Shown here one piece after another: positions 25,275 to 32,651 of a stretch of 32,651 bases of DNA. The notes below the pieces were generated by a model. It did no database searches and was not told where the DNA came from. It saw only the letters and a list, made by a program, of their open reading frames with translations. The position numbers and the translations under genes were made by a program. Location of the stretch: NCBI GenBank assembly GCA_017994195.1, contig JAGOLG010000008.1, positions 1 through 32,651 on the forward strand, in the 5' to 3' direction. Origin of the DNA: Rhabdochlamydiaceae bacterium. Its GTDB lineage: Bacteria; Chlamydiota; Chlamydiia; Chlamydiales; Rhabdochlamydiaceae. Every line of letters starts with the position of its first letter. Position 1 is the first letter of the stretch.

Positions 25275-25304
25275 TTGTTTTGATATCAAGTCAGTAGATA
25301 TAAC
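25275..25304 (+). promoter_or_regulatory. Probable promoter of the dehydrogenase operon
   Basis: TTGTTT (25275-25280) and TATAAC (25299-25304) are 18 bases apart in the 101-base gap between divergent polysaccharide operons. This fits a vegetative promoter ending 16 bases before the ATG, with a short leader containing AAAAAGG. Confidence 0.45.
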
Positions 25305-25320
25305 TCTTAAAAAAGGTCCT

Positions 25321-26661
25321 ATGAAAATTTCTGTGATTGGATTGGGGAAGCTAGGTTCTCCATTAGCGGCAGTTCTTGCAAGTAAAGGTCATTCCGTGAT
25401 CGGGGTTGACGTCAACCCTGAATTTGTAGACAAAATCAATAATGGAATTGCACCTGTTCCCGAGCCTTGTTTACAAGAGCTTATTTCAACTCATTCCTCC
25501 AAACTGAGGGCGACTTTAAATTACGATGAAGCCATTCTTGGCTCCGATGTAACTTTCATCATCGTCCCTACTCCGAGTGAAAAAGATGGGCTTTTTTCAA
25601 ACAAATACCTGCTTAAAGCTGTCGAACTCGTTGGGAAATCGTTATCGAAAAAAACCGACTATCATCTGGTTGTTATCACAAGCACTGTTACTCCAGGATC
25701 CACTGAAGGTGAGATCAGGAAAGAGCTGGAAACCTCTTCCAATAAATCCGTTGGACCGGATATGGGCCTTTGTTACAATCCTGAATTCATTGCTCTTGGA
25801 AGCGTAATTCGCAACATGCTCTACCCAGATATGATTTTGATAGGCGAATCCGATCAAAAAGCCGGCGATCTCCTTGAAAAAATTTATCTTTCAACATGTG
25901 AAAATACTCCTCCTGTTCGCCGCATGAATTTAATTAATGCTGAAATTTCAAAAATTTCCATTAATACCTTTGTAACTACAAAAATCTCCTATGCCAACAT
26001 GCTCTCCGATATTTGCGACCGTCTCCCTGGAGGAGATGTGAATGTGGTCACAGACGCAATAGGCCTGGATACCCGCATTGGTTCCAAATATCTAAAAGCT
26101 GCTGTCGCATTTGGAGGCCCTTGCTTTCCCCGAGATAATATCGCTCTTGCAGCTTTTGCTCAAAAAATAGGAGCGCGTGCTGACATTGCTATTGCAACCC
26201 AAGATGTTAATAATTATCAAAATGACCGTCTTCTGGCACTTGTAGAAAAACATGCAAAGACAAAGAAGATCAGCATCCTAGGCCTTTCTTATAAACCCGG
26301 CACATATGTAGTAGAAGAGAGCCAGGGCATTCACCTTGCCAATCAACTCTCCTCCAAGGGGTATGAGGTCACTGTTTACGATCCTATGGCTCTAGATGAA
26401 GCAAAAAAAACATTGAATCATACCGTTGGAATTGCTTCTTCTGTAAAAGATTGCATTGAAAAATCTGATATCATTTTCATCCTGATTCCCTGGCCTGAGT
26501 TTTCTAGAGAAATAACCCCGCAAAGTTTACAGGATACCGATAAAGTTGTTGTGGATTGCTGGCGCATCCTGAACCTTGAAGAGTTCCAAGATGTATGCAA
26601 ACTTGTATACCCAGGATGCAATGAAAAACCTACGCTATCAAAGGAGTTTGTTTGTGGATAA
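25321..26661 (+). CDS. UDP-glucose/GDP-mannose 6-dehydrogenase family protein
   Basis: Oxidises the C6 of a nucleotide sugar to a uronic acid in two NAD-dependent steps. The 446 residues start MKISVIGLGKLGSPLAAVLA (NAD-binding GLGxLG, 7-12), then VGVD-like IGVDVNPE, VPTPSEKDG, STVTPGSTE, NPEFIALGS, and the active-site GGPCFPRDN with Cys268; the C-terminal domain holds LGLSYKPGTYVVEESQG and VYDPMA. Length is right. The variant NPEFIALGSVIRNMLYPD differs from the usual NPEFLREG, so the substrate may be atypical. With GDP-mannose made nearby, GDP-mannose is as plausible as UDP-glucose. The next gene starts eight bases before its stop. Confidence 0.88.
   Translation: MKISVIGLGKLGSPLAAVLASKGHSVIGVDVNPEFVDKINNGIAPVPEPCLQELISTHSSKLRATLNYDEAILGSDVTFIIVPTPSEKDGLFSNKYLLKAVELVGKSLSKKTDYHLVVITSTVTPGSTEGEIRKELETSSNKSVGPDMGLCYNPEFIALGSVIRNMLYPDMILIGESDQKAGDLLEKIYLSTCENTPPVRRMNLINAEISKISINTFVTTKISYANMLSDICDRLPGGDVNVVTDAIGLDTRIGSKYLKAAVAFGGPCFPRDNIALAAFAQKIGARADIAIATQDVNNYQNDRLLALVEKHAKTKKISILGLSYKPGTYVVEESQGIHLANQLSSKGYEVTVYDPMALDEAKKTLNHTVGIASSVKDCIEKSDIIFILIPWPEFSREITPQSLQDTDKVVVDCWRILNLEEFQDVCKLVYPGCNEKPTLSKEFVCG
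26641..26656 (+). promoter_or_regulatory. Ribosome binding site fixing the epimerase start
   Basis: AAGGAG (26641-26646) lies seven bases before a GTG at 26654. It favours this start over the upstream TTG at 26576 and the ATGs at 26591 and 26621, which lie deep in the preceding gene. Confidence 0.6.
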
Positions 26662-27643
26662 AGACGATTTGATTGTCATTGCTGGCGCAGGAGGCTTCAT
26701 CGGGGGGCACTTAACCGCTGACTTTGTAAAACTAGGGTACAAAAAAATTAGAGCTATTGATGTAAAGCCCTTTGACAAGTGGTATCAACAGTTTCCTACC
26801 GTCGAAAACATACATGCCGATCTCAAAGATAAGGATGCTTGCGATAAGGCCTGCCAAGGCGCAAGATATGTTTATAATCTTGCTGCCGATATGGGCGGAA
26901 TGGGGTTTATTGAAACAAATAAAGCCGCCTGCATGCTATCAGTATTGATCAATACACATCTACTCTTAGCTGCCCAAAAGCACGAAATCGAACGGTTCTT
27001 TTTCTCCTCTTCTGCTTGCGTTTACGCCGCTGAAAAACAACACACCGCTAACATCATCCCGTTAAAAGAAGAAGATGCTTATCCCGCAATGCCCGAAGAT
27101 GGCTATGGCTGGGAAAAACTGTTCAGTGAAAGAATGTGCCGCCATTTCCGTGAAGACTACGGACTTATCACCCGTATGGCACGCTATCATAATGTCTACG
27201 GACCGAATGGAACCTATAAAGGCGGTCGGGAAAAGGCTCCTGCCGCCCTCTGCCGAAAAATTATCGAAGCTAAACTCTCCGGAAACCATGAAATTCAAAT
27301 TTGGGGAGATGGCGAGCAAACCCGCAGCTTTATGTATATTGACGACTGCATCTATGGAACAAAAACCATTATGGACAGCGCTATCTTAGAACCCATTAAT
27401 CTGGGAAGCAGCGAGCTTGTGACCATAAATCAACTTGCTGACATCATTGAAGAGATTGCAGGAATCAAAGTTACAAGAAAGTACCAGCTTGATGCTCCTC
27501 TCGGTGTCCGCGGCCGTAACAGCGATAATCAACTCATTCAACAAAAGTTAGGATGGGAGCCTTCGATCAAGCTCCAAGAAGGATTAGAAAAAACATACCA
27601 TTGGATTTATGATCAAATGGCAACCCCAGCGAGCGTAAATTAA
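26654..27643 (+). CDS. NAD-dependent epimerase, GDP-mannose 3,5-epimerase-like
   Basis: Extended short-chain dehydrogenase/epimerase of 329 residues. It has the dinucleotide motif AGAGGFIGGHL, NLAADMGGMGFI, catalytic Y151-x-x-x-K155 (GYGWEK), FFFSSSACVY with C122, and NVYGPNGTYKGGREKAPAA with K189; the Cys and Lys match the acid/base pair of plant GDP-mannose 3,5-epimerase, as do WGDGEQTRSF and GVRGRNSDN. The family converts GDP-D-mannose to GDP-L-galactose, the ascorbate precursor in plants. Here it would serve polysaccharide synthesis using ManC product. The GTG start is chosen for its AAGGAG; the overlap with the dehydrogenase suggests coupled translation and perhaps consecutive steps, such as GDP-mannuronate epimerisation. 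Confidence 0.85.
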   Translation: MDKDDLIVIAGAGGFIGGHLTADFVKLGYKKIRAIDVKPFDKWYQQFPTVENIHADLKDKDACDKACQGARYVYNLAADMGGMGFIETNKAACMLSVLINTHLLLAAQKHEIERFFFSSSACVYAAEKQHTANIIPLKEEDAYPAMPEDGYGWEKLFSERMCRHFREDYGLITRMARYHNVYGPNGTYKGGREKAPAALCRKIIEAKLSGNHEIQIWGDGEQTRSFMYIDDCIYGTKTIMDSAILEPINLGSSELVTINQLADIIEEIAGIKVTRKYQLDAPLGVRGRNSDNQLIQQKLGWEPSIKLQEGLEKTYHWIYDQMATPASVN

Positions 27644-27644
27644 A

Positions 27645-28499
27645 ATGAACAATCAATCATTAGAAAATTTCTCAGATATTTCTATTCATGAAGTCAAAAA
27701 CTATTGGAACGCAAGACCTTGCAACATAAAACATTCAACTAAGCCGCAAGGAACAAAAGAATACTTCGATGAAGTTGAAAAACGGAAGTTTTATGTAGAA
27801 CCCCATTTGGTCACATTTGCTGACTTTCCTTCAGTAAAAAACAAAAAGGTGATGGAAATCGGATGCGGGCTTGGAACGACCACAATTAATTTTGCCAAAG
27901 CCGGCGCAAAAAAAGTCACAGCCATCGATCTATCCGATGCATCTATCGCGCTCGCAAAGCAGCGTGCTGCCGTTAATGGAATGTCCGAGGTTGTTAACTT
28001 CCAAAATATTAATGCTGAAGAACTTTCCAAACATATTCCCCAAGAAGAATACGATTTAATTTTTTCTTTTGGCGTTATCCACCATACGCCTCATCCTGAA
28101 AATATTTTGAAAGAAGCTCACCAATTCTTAAGCCCTGATGGAAAACTCAAGGTCATGGTCTATTATCGTTATTCTTGGAAAGTGTTTTGGATTCTCATCA
28201 AATATGGAAAATTCCAATTTTGGAAGCTCTCAAAACTCGTCGCGAAATATTCAGAAGCGCAGACCGGCTGCCCAATTACCTACATCTACAGTAAAAAAGA
28301 GGCAGAAAAAATGCTGGAATCCTGCGGCTATAAGGTCGTAGATATCGCAGTCGACCATATTTTTCCTTATAAAATCCCGGAATATGTCAAATATCAATAT
28401 GTTAAAGAATGGTATTTCCGCTGGATGCCTACCCGTTTATTTCGTTTTCTAGAAAAAACCTTTGGCTGGCATCTTTGCCTCACCGCGGTTAAAAAATGA
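27645..28499 (+). CDS. Class I SAM-dependent methyltransferase
   Basis: The 284 residues contain motif I VMEIGCGLGTTTINFA (about 67-82), the acidic end of strand 2 (VTAIDLSDASIALAK) and the post-motif IFSFGVIHHTPHPENIL, giving a standard Rossmann methyltransferase domain. The C-terminal third has aromatic-rich stretches (YRYSWKVFWILIKYGKFQF) of unknown role. It lies one base after the epimerase and overlaps the next gene by ATGA. Likely methylates a sugar or lipid-linked intermediate of the surface glycan, or caps the chain; the actual acceptor is not visible. Confidence 0.85.
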   Translation: MNNQSLENFSDISIHEVKNYWNARPCNIKHSTKPQGTKEYFDEVEKRKFYVEPHLVTFADFPSVKNKKVMEIGCGLGTTTINFAKAGAKKVTAIDLSDASIALAKQRAAVNGMSEVVNFQNINAEELSKHIPQEEYDLIFSFGVIHHTPHPENILKEAHQFLSPDGKLKVMVYYRYSWKVFWILIKYGKFQFWKLSKLVAKYSEAQTGCPITYIYSKKEAEKMLESCGYKVVDIAVDHIFPYKIPEYVKYQYVKEWYFRWMPTRLFRFLEKTFGWHLCLTAVKK

Positions 28500-29611
28500 C
28501 AGACTCTGATCAAATCCAGTTAAGCGTTGTTGCAACCTCGCGTAATGACAACCACGGAAAAAACCTTCTCTATCGCATGCAACAGTTCGTTGATGGATTT
28601 ATAGAGCAATGCAAAAGGCATGACCTCAAAGCCGAGCTGATTCTCGTAGAATGGAATCCACCTGACAACACACCTCCCTTGTCTCAAGCTCTTCATTTTC
28701 CCAATGACAAAGGACCTTGCACAGTTCGCATCATTCGAGTGCCTCATAATATTCACTCTAAATTAGAGAATGCAGATAAAATCCCTCTTTTTCAGATGAT
28801 TGGAAAGAATGTGGGTATTAGGCGGGCAGCAGGCAAGTTTATCCTGGCCACCAACATCGACATTATCTTTTCTGATAAACTCATTAAATATCTTAAAAAT
28901 CGGTTAAAAACCGGCCACCTCTATAGAACCGATCGTCTGGACATTCCTGAAATACTTCCTGAAAATGCCTCTTTTGATGAAATTCTCCATTTTTGTTCAA
29001 CCAATGTGTTCCGGATCAATACTAAAAATGGAACATTTTTTGTAAGCGAGTACAGTTTCATAAAAAACCTATTTGGAAAGCTTCTTCACCATGCCAAAAA
29101 AAATGTAAAACGAGTTTATAATTTCATTATAAACAGCAGTATTAAAGACCTGGTTATGCGCCATCCCTTGTTCCTAATCAAGACTTTGCGTTTAGTAAAG
29201 CTCAAACTCTTCCAGAAAAACGCCTTTTTTCCGCACACAAACGCTTGTGGAGATTTTACCCTTCTCTCTTCTCAAGATTGGGCCACCCTTAAAGGATATC
29301 CCGAATGGAATATATTCTCCTGGCATCTGGATTCAGTTTTCATTTTTCAAGCCAGGCAACATGGAATCATAGAAATCGATTTGCCAATAAAACTGCCCAT
29401 TTATCATATTGAACATGAAGCCGGTTCAGGCTTTTCCCCTGAAAGCGCCCATCTTTTATTCAACCGTTTGCATCAAAAAGGCATCCCCTATATTGATAAT
29501 TCTTCATTGCACGACATTATTCTTCAAATGAAGAATTCACAAGAAAAAGTCATTTATAATAGTCAAGACTGGGGCATGGCGGAGCTCTCTTTAGAAGAGA
29601 CAACCGTTTAA
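28496..29611 (+). CDS. GT2-like glycosyltransferase
   Basis: The 371 residues share an ordered set of motifs with the gene at 23666-25204: LSVVATSRNDNHGKN at the start, AELILVEWNPPDNTPPL, NVGIRRAAGKFILATNIDIIF (N-x-D metal motif) and, after an insertion of about 80 residues, GDFTLLSSQDWATLKGYPE and SWHLDSVFIF. It therefore belongs to the same GT-A subfamily and probably adds a sugar to the same polymer. It ends the plus-strand operon 25321-29611, facing wzt with only four bases between stop codons and no visible terminator. Confidence 0.75.
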   Translation: MTDSDQIQLSVVATSRNDNHGKNLLYRMQQFVDGFIEQCKRHDLKAELILVEWNPPDNTPPLSQALHFPNDKGPCTVRIIRVPHNIHSKLENADKIPLFQMIGKNVGIRRAAGKFILATNIDIIFSDKLIKYLKNRLKTGHLYRTDRLDIPEILPENASFDEILHFCSTNVFRINTKNGTFFVSEYSFIKNLFGKLLHHAKKNVKRVYNFIINSSIKDLVMRHPLFLIKTLRLVKLKLFQKNAFFPHTNACGDFTLLSSQDWATLKGYPEWNIFSWHLDSVFIFQARQHGIIEIDLPIKLPIYHIEHEAGSGFSPESAHLLFNRLHQKGIPYIDNSSLHDIILQMKNSQEKVIYNSQDWGMAELSLEETTV

Positions 29612-29615
29612 CGAC

Positions 29616-30410
29616 TTAGTTTTTAACTTCTGTAAGTAAAGTAGTCGGCAGATTCATCAGCTCTTCATACGAGTTGATCACATCCTCTGTGGAACCCGTT
29701 TTAAAAAGCTGCCCTTCTTTGATCCAAAGCGTTTGTTTGCAAAGTGATCTAACTTTAGCAAATTGATGACTCACAAAAATAATTGTTCGACCTTCTTTTA
29801 CAATCGATTGTATTTTATCAATGCATTTAGCTTGAAACTGAGCATCTCCTACTGCCAAAATTTCATCGATAATTAAAATCTCATTTTTTAAGTGGGCCAT
29901 AATGGAGAATGCAAGCCTTAAAAACATTCCGCTTGAGTACCGCTTGACAGGGGTATCCAAAAACTTTTCAACACCAGAAAATGCAACAATTTCATCGAAG
30001 TGCTTTGAGACTTCCTGTCGTTTCATCCCAAGCATGGCACCACTTAAGAATATGTTTTCGCGCCCTGTCAGTTCTAGATGGAACCCAGTCCCTACTTCAA
30101 GAAGTGCACTGATGCGCCCATAAATCTCTATCCGACCCGTCGTAGGCCATGTCACTCGTGCTAAGATTTTTAAAAGCGTACTTTTACCAGATCCATTTGT
30201 CCCGATAATTCCAAGTGTTTCTCCAGGCTCAATCGCAAAATTAATGTTTTGCAACGCCCAAAACTCTCTATCATAGCTCTTCGAAAGCTCCTGCTTCTTA
30301 CGCCAAAAATTTAAATCTTCTAGAAGGCGGCGGTAGTTGCCAAAACTCGACTCATTGATAAAGTATTTTTTGCCAAGATTTTCTACTTTAATAATGTGTT
30401 TAGATGACAT
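29616..30410 (-). CDS. wzt: Polysaccharide ABC exporter, ATP-binding protein
   Basis: Cytoplasmic ATPase driving export of lipid-linked polysaccharide. The 264 residues show Walker A GTNGSGKST (70-78), the polysaccharide-exporter loop GRISALLEVGTGFHLELTGREN, signature YSSGMFLRLAFS (158-169), Walker B ILIIDEILAVGD and the H-loop VSHQ. The protein ends shortly after the nucleotide-binding domain, so it lacks the C-terminal glycan-binding domain of Wzt in E. coli O8/O9a; export should not depend on recognition of a terminal modification by this subunit. It overlaps the permease gene by 11 bases, forming a two-gene unit. Confidence 0.92.
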   Translation of the reverse strand: MSSKHIIKVENLGKKYFINESSFGNYRRLLEDLNFWRKKQELSKSYDREFWALQNINFAIEPGETLGIIGTNGSGKSTLLKILARVTWPTTGRIEIYGRISALLEVGTGFHLELTGRENIFLSGAMLGMKRQEVSKHFDEIVAFSGVEKFLDTPVKRYSSGMFLRLAFSIMAHLKNEILIIDEILAVGDAQFQAKCIDKIQSIVKEGRTIIFVSHQFAKVRSLCKQTLWIKEGQLFKTGSTEDVINSYEELMNLPTTLLTEVKN

Positions 30411-31218
30411 CGGAAAGGGTCCATTCTAATTTTCGAAAAATAAATATACTGAAAAACAACAAGATAACCGTTATTGCACATGCAATTGAGAAAGAAATCA
30501 ACGGAAACTCTGCGTATCCCAGCAGCGACCATCTAAAAAATTCAATAATTCCAGTTAAGGGATTAACGGCAAAGAGTAAGTGCCATTTCAAAGGAATCGA
30601 TTTTATAGAATAGGCAAGCGGTGATGCGTACATCCAAAATTGCAGGAGAAAGGGCACAATATGCTTAAAGTCTCTGTAATGAGCGCTTAAAGATGAAAGC
30701 AAAATGTTAAAAGCAGTGGAAAATAAAAAGATCAATAAAATCCCTACCGGAAGAAACACAACGTGCCAAGTTATAGGAAAATGATAGTAAAATGACAAGA
30801 ACGCAAAAGTCAAAATTGCAAAAACGCAGTCTAAAATAACCCCCAAAGTACCAGCGATGGGAAGGAAAAGGCGAGGGAAATAGACTTTTTGAACTAATTG
30901 CGTCTCGTTAACAAGACTTGTGCTAGCTCTTTGAACAGACTGGGAAAAAACCAACCAAGGAATGAGCCCGCAAAAAGCAAAAAGGATATAGGGAACACCA
31001 TCACTTCCAATATTCAGCCATTTTCCAAAAATAAACGATAGCAAGATAGCTGTCATAAGAGGTTGTAGAACCACCCATGCAACACCTAAAAATGTCTGTT
31101 TATATCTTAACTTGATATCTCTAAGCATGAGCATGAACAAGACCCAGCGGAACTCGATCATTTCAGCAAAATCTCTTCTACTCCAAGACGCCCTTGGCTC
31201 TATCACTATCGGCTTCAT
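30400..31218 (-). CDS. wzm: Polysaccharide ABC exporter, permease
   Basis: ABC-2 type transporter of 272 residues with six predicted membrane helices. The cytoplasmic N-terminus holds FRWVLFMLMLRDIKLRYKQTFLGVAW, the family hallmark before helix 1; VLQPLMTAILLSFIFGKWL, LIPWLVFSQSVQRASTSLV, FPRLFLPIA, SALSAHYRDFKHIVPF-like and NPLTGIIEFFRW follow as usual for Wzm/KpsM/TagG proteins. With Wzt it would move the finished, lipid-linked chain across the inner membrane to the ligase. No clear Shine-Dalgarno is seen before the ATG. Confidence 0.92.
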   Translation of the reverse strand: MKPIVIEPRASWSRRDFAEMIEFRWVLFMLMLRDIKLRYKQTFLGVAWVVLQPLMTAILLSFIFGKWLNIGSDGVPYILFAFCGLIPWLVFSQSVQRASTSLVNETQLVQKVYFPRLFLPIAGTLGVILDCVFAILTFAFLSFYYHFPITWHVVFLPVGILLIFLFSTAFNILLSSLSAHYRDFKHIVPFLLQFWMYASPLAYSIKSIPLKWHLLFAVNPLTGIIEFFRWSLLGYAEFPLISFSIACAITVILLFFSIFIFRKLEWTLSDVI

Positions 31219-31356
31219 CTGTGGGGAAGAATAGAAAAACTGTCTATAAAATGCTACCTTTTTAACTTGGAACTACTTTAAAATGCGTCTTTCGCTGGAA
31301 TCACACCGGGTCGTTAATCGCGAATGAAAAGTTAATTTTAGAGCAGGAGTAAAAAC

Positions 31357-32232
31357 ATGAAAGTTTTTGAGCAGACTAACAAACATTCTCTTGTCTCCCT
31401 TCTTGAAGAACGAATGGAACAAGCAAATTTTAAGCAAACTCAAAAGGAAATTTTTCAAAAACTGCCAAAAGATTTTGATATTGAAAGTTCGGCCATATTC
31501 TACACTCCCGGAGAAGACTATTTAGAAACAATCGATATCGTTGAAGCTGTGAGTTCGGCAAAAAAACGTTTTGTAATGTTCGAACTTGGGGCTGGATATG
31601 GTCGATGGTGCATTAATGCAATGAACGCGCTCAAGTTTCTTAACCCTATTCCTTTTCATTTTGTTGCAGTTGAAGCAGAAATATCTCACTTCCGTTTTTT
31701 AAAAGAGTATTTCATTGCACATGGACTTAATCTTAAAGATCATAAGCTCATTAAGGCTGCTGTAGACGTCAACCCAGGTAAAGCTGTTTTTCATATGGGT
31801 GATGCAAACGAATGGTATGGTCAATGCATCGATAGTGAAAAAGTGACATTCTTTAATCGAATTTCTTACGCAATCAAAAATAAATACCACAACTATTTCG
31901 GAAAGAATGCTTTAAAAACCAAAGGCGTCGTTAAGACAATCACTCTAAACTCGCTCTTAGAAAAGTATGAACACGTAGACCTTATTGATATGGATATCCA
32001 AGGTTTTGAACTTGCTGTCCTAGAAGCATCTATTGATCTACTAAATAAGAAAGTCAAACGTCTTCATATTGGAACTCATAGCAAAGAGATCGATGAAGGA
32101 CTGAAGAATTTGTTTCAGAAGCATGGTTGGCAAAATGTCCATCTGTTTCCCTGTTTAGCCACAAGCACTACACCTTATGGAGTAATTGAATTTAACGATG
32201 GCATCCAATCTTGGGCTAATCCAAGAATTTAG
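31357..32232 (+). CDS. FkbM-family methyltransferase
   Basis: SAM-dependent O-methyltransferase of 291 residues. Motif I is MFELGAGYGRWCINAM (about 64-79), followed by HFVAVEAEISHFRFLKEY; the FkbM hallmark VDLIDMDIQGFELAVLEAS lies near 215, then LHIGTHSKEI. Length is typical. AGGAG eight bases before the ATG supports the start. It stands alone, divergent from the wzm-wzt unit with 138 bases between. Position in the locus suggests methylation of a sugar hydroxyl in the exported chain, perhaps as a cap, but the acceptor is unknown. Confidence 0.87.
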   Translation: MKVFEQTNKHSLVSLLEERMEQANFKQTQKEIFQKLPKDFDIESSAIFYTPGEDYLETIDIVEAVSSAKKRFVMFELGAGYGRWCINAMNALKFLNPIPFHFVAVEAEISHFRFLKEYFIAHGLNLKDHKLIKAAVDVNPGKAVFHMGDANEWYGQCIDSEKVTFFNRISYAIKNKYHNYFGKNALKTKGVVKTITLNSLLEKYEHVDLIDMDIQGFELAVLEASIDLLNKKVKRLHIGTHSKEIDEGLKNLFQKHGWQNVHLFPCLATSTTPYGVIEFNDGIQSWANPRI

Positions 32233-32335
32233 CAGCCTATTCCGTGCAAAAAAATGCTTGTTAATCTTGGTCTGGAGTACAAAAAAACATGTATTCGTCA
32301 GCCAATGAAAAGATGATGCGGTAATATCTATAGAA

Positions 32336-32367
32336 TCTTATCCCATCTCTAAACGGATGGGATAAGA
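32336..32367. terminator. Bidirectional hairpin between converging genes
   Basis: TCTTATCCCATC and GATGGGATAAGA form a perfect 12-pair stem around an eight-base loop, between the FkbM gene and the opposing partial gene. No T-run follows on either strand, so a rho-independent terminator is likely but not classical. Confidence 0.5.
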
Positions 32368-32381
32368 ATACAAAACATGGT

Positions 32382-32651
32382 TTATTGGCCTCTTAACCAA
32401 TTTTCAACAGTTTTGATATTTAACAGTTGGACTCTGTTATTTATATAGAACTGCCAATCCATGTTCTCAATGGATCTTGCAGGATATAATTGTTGTCTTG
32501 AGTTGGGCGTTAAAACACCGCAGCCCCAATCCATATCTAGCACACAAAAATGGACATTTTCCAAGTGCATTCTAACATAAGCTGCTGCTTTCCAAGTATC
32601 TCCATTCCATGCACCTGGAATCGGCGTCCTACCTTGATGTTCCGGCAGAAC
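32382..32651 (-). CDS. C-terminal part of a methyltransferase-like protein (cut by window end)
   Basis: The frame is open from the window edge to a stop at 32382, giving the last 89 residues of a longer protein; the ATG at 32570 is internal. The visible part reads TPIPGAWNGDTWKAAAYVR and, farther on, FCVLDMDWGCGVL, then an aromatic tail. The pattern P-G-x-W-x-G-D-x-W-K-A followed by V-x-D-x-D-x-G-x-G-V is one I associate with C-termini of class I SAM methyltransferases of polysaccharide loci. The catalytic motifs lie outside the window, so the call is provisional. Confidence 0.5.
   Translation of the reverse strand, partial: VLPEHQGRTPIPGAWNGDTWKAAAYVRMHLENVHFCVLDMDWGCGVLTPNSRQQLYPARSIENMDWQFYINNRVQLLNIKTVENWLRGQ

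Noticed and set aside
26576-26653. Upstream TTG/ATG starts for the epimerase
   Set aside because: They add residues before the conserved dinucleotide-binding start and lie inside the dehydrogenase; AAGGAG seven bases before GTG 26654 decides the start.
30569-30585. Possible sigma-54 -24/-12 promoter (TGGCAC ... TTGC on minus strand)
   Set aside because: The two elements are two bases too far apart and lie inside the wzm coding region, not before a gene.

Overview
The window reads as chromosome of a member of the Chlamydiae outside the classical Chlamydiaceae. The grounds are: a DNA topoisomerase I ending in a SWIB domain (16131-18647, an arrangement known from chlamydiae); a UvrD/PcrA helicase close to a short sigma-54 gene (the two are neighbours in Chlamydia); one protein with the double-hydrophobic hairpin of inclusion membrane proteins; and a complete polysaccharide assembly and export locus, which classical Chlamydia lack. 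Species is not determinable by eye. All identifications come from motifs and remembered family sequences; no search was run.

Layout. (1) 115-4330: helicase, a family 9 glycosyltransferase running towards it with overlapping 3' ends, and rpoN. (2) 4107-9537: a lineage-specific island at the 3' end of rpoN. It carries three paralogous small proteins (shared N-terminal domain, variable coiled-coil tail) and a 686-residue effector-like protein, and is bounded by two imperfect direct repeats of about 311 bp exactly 5120 bp apart. The first repeat belongs to intact rpoN; the second is an orphan rpoN 3' fragment joined to the intact 3' end of the next gene. (3) 9443-10582: candidate inclusion membrane protein. 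(4) 10657-15568: a tight minus-strand operon of four glycosyltransferase-fold proteins, every one with a Sec signal, lipobox or N-terminal anchor, plus a membrane protein with an HExxH motif. (5) 15717-18867: small membrane zinc-ribbon protein, topA-SWIB and a 49-residue basic protein. (6) 18851-32651: polysaccharide locus: O-antigen ligase/polymerase-like protein, ManC, two GT4 enzymes, two related GT2-like enzymes, a nucleotide-sugar dehydrogenase overlapping a GDP-mannose 3,5-epimerase-like gene, methyltransferases, a Wzm/Wzt exporter and a methyltransferase-like gene cut by the window end.

How they fit together. ManC makes GDP-mannose; the epimerase and dehydrogenase may convert nucleotide sugars to rarer ones (possibly GDP-L-galactose or a uronic acid); the GT4 and GT2-like enzymes build the chain, methyltransferases decorate or cap it, Wzm/Wzt export it and the WaaL-like protein could attach it to lipid A-core. 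The separate operon of exported glycosyltransferases seems to work on the far side of the inner membrane and is the most puzzling part of the window, together with the repeat-bounded island at rpoN.

No stretch over 300 bases is free of genes. Bases 1-114 hold no feature I can support, and I saw no tRNA, rRNA, CRISPR array or transposase.
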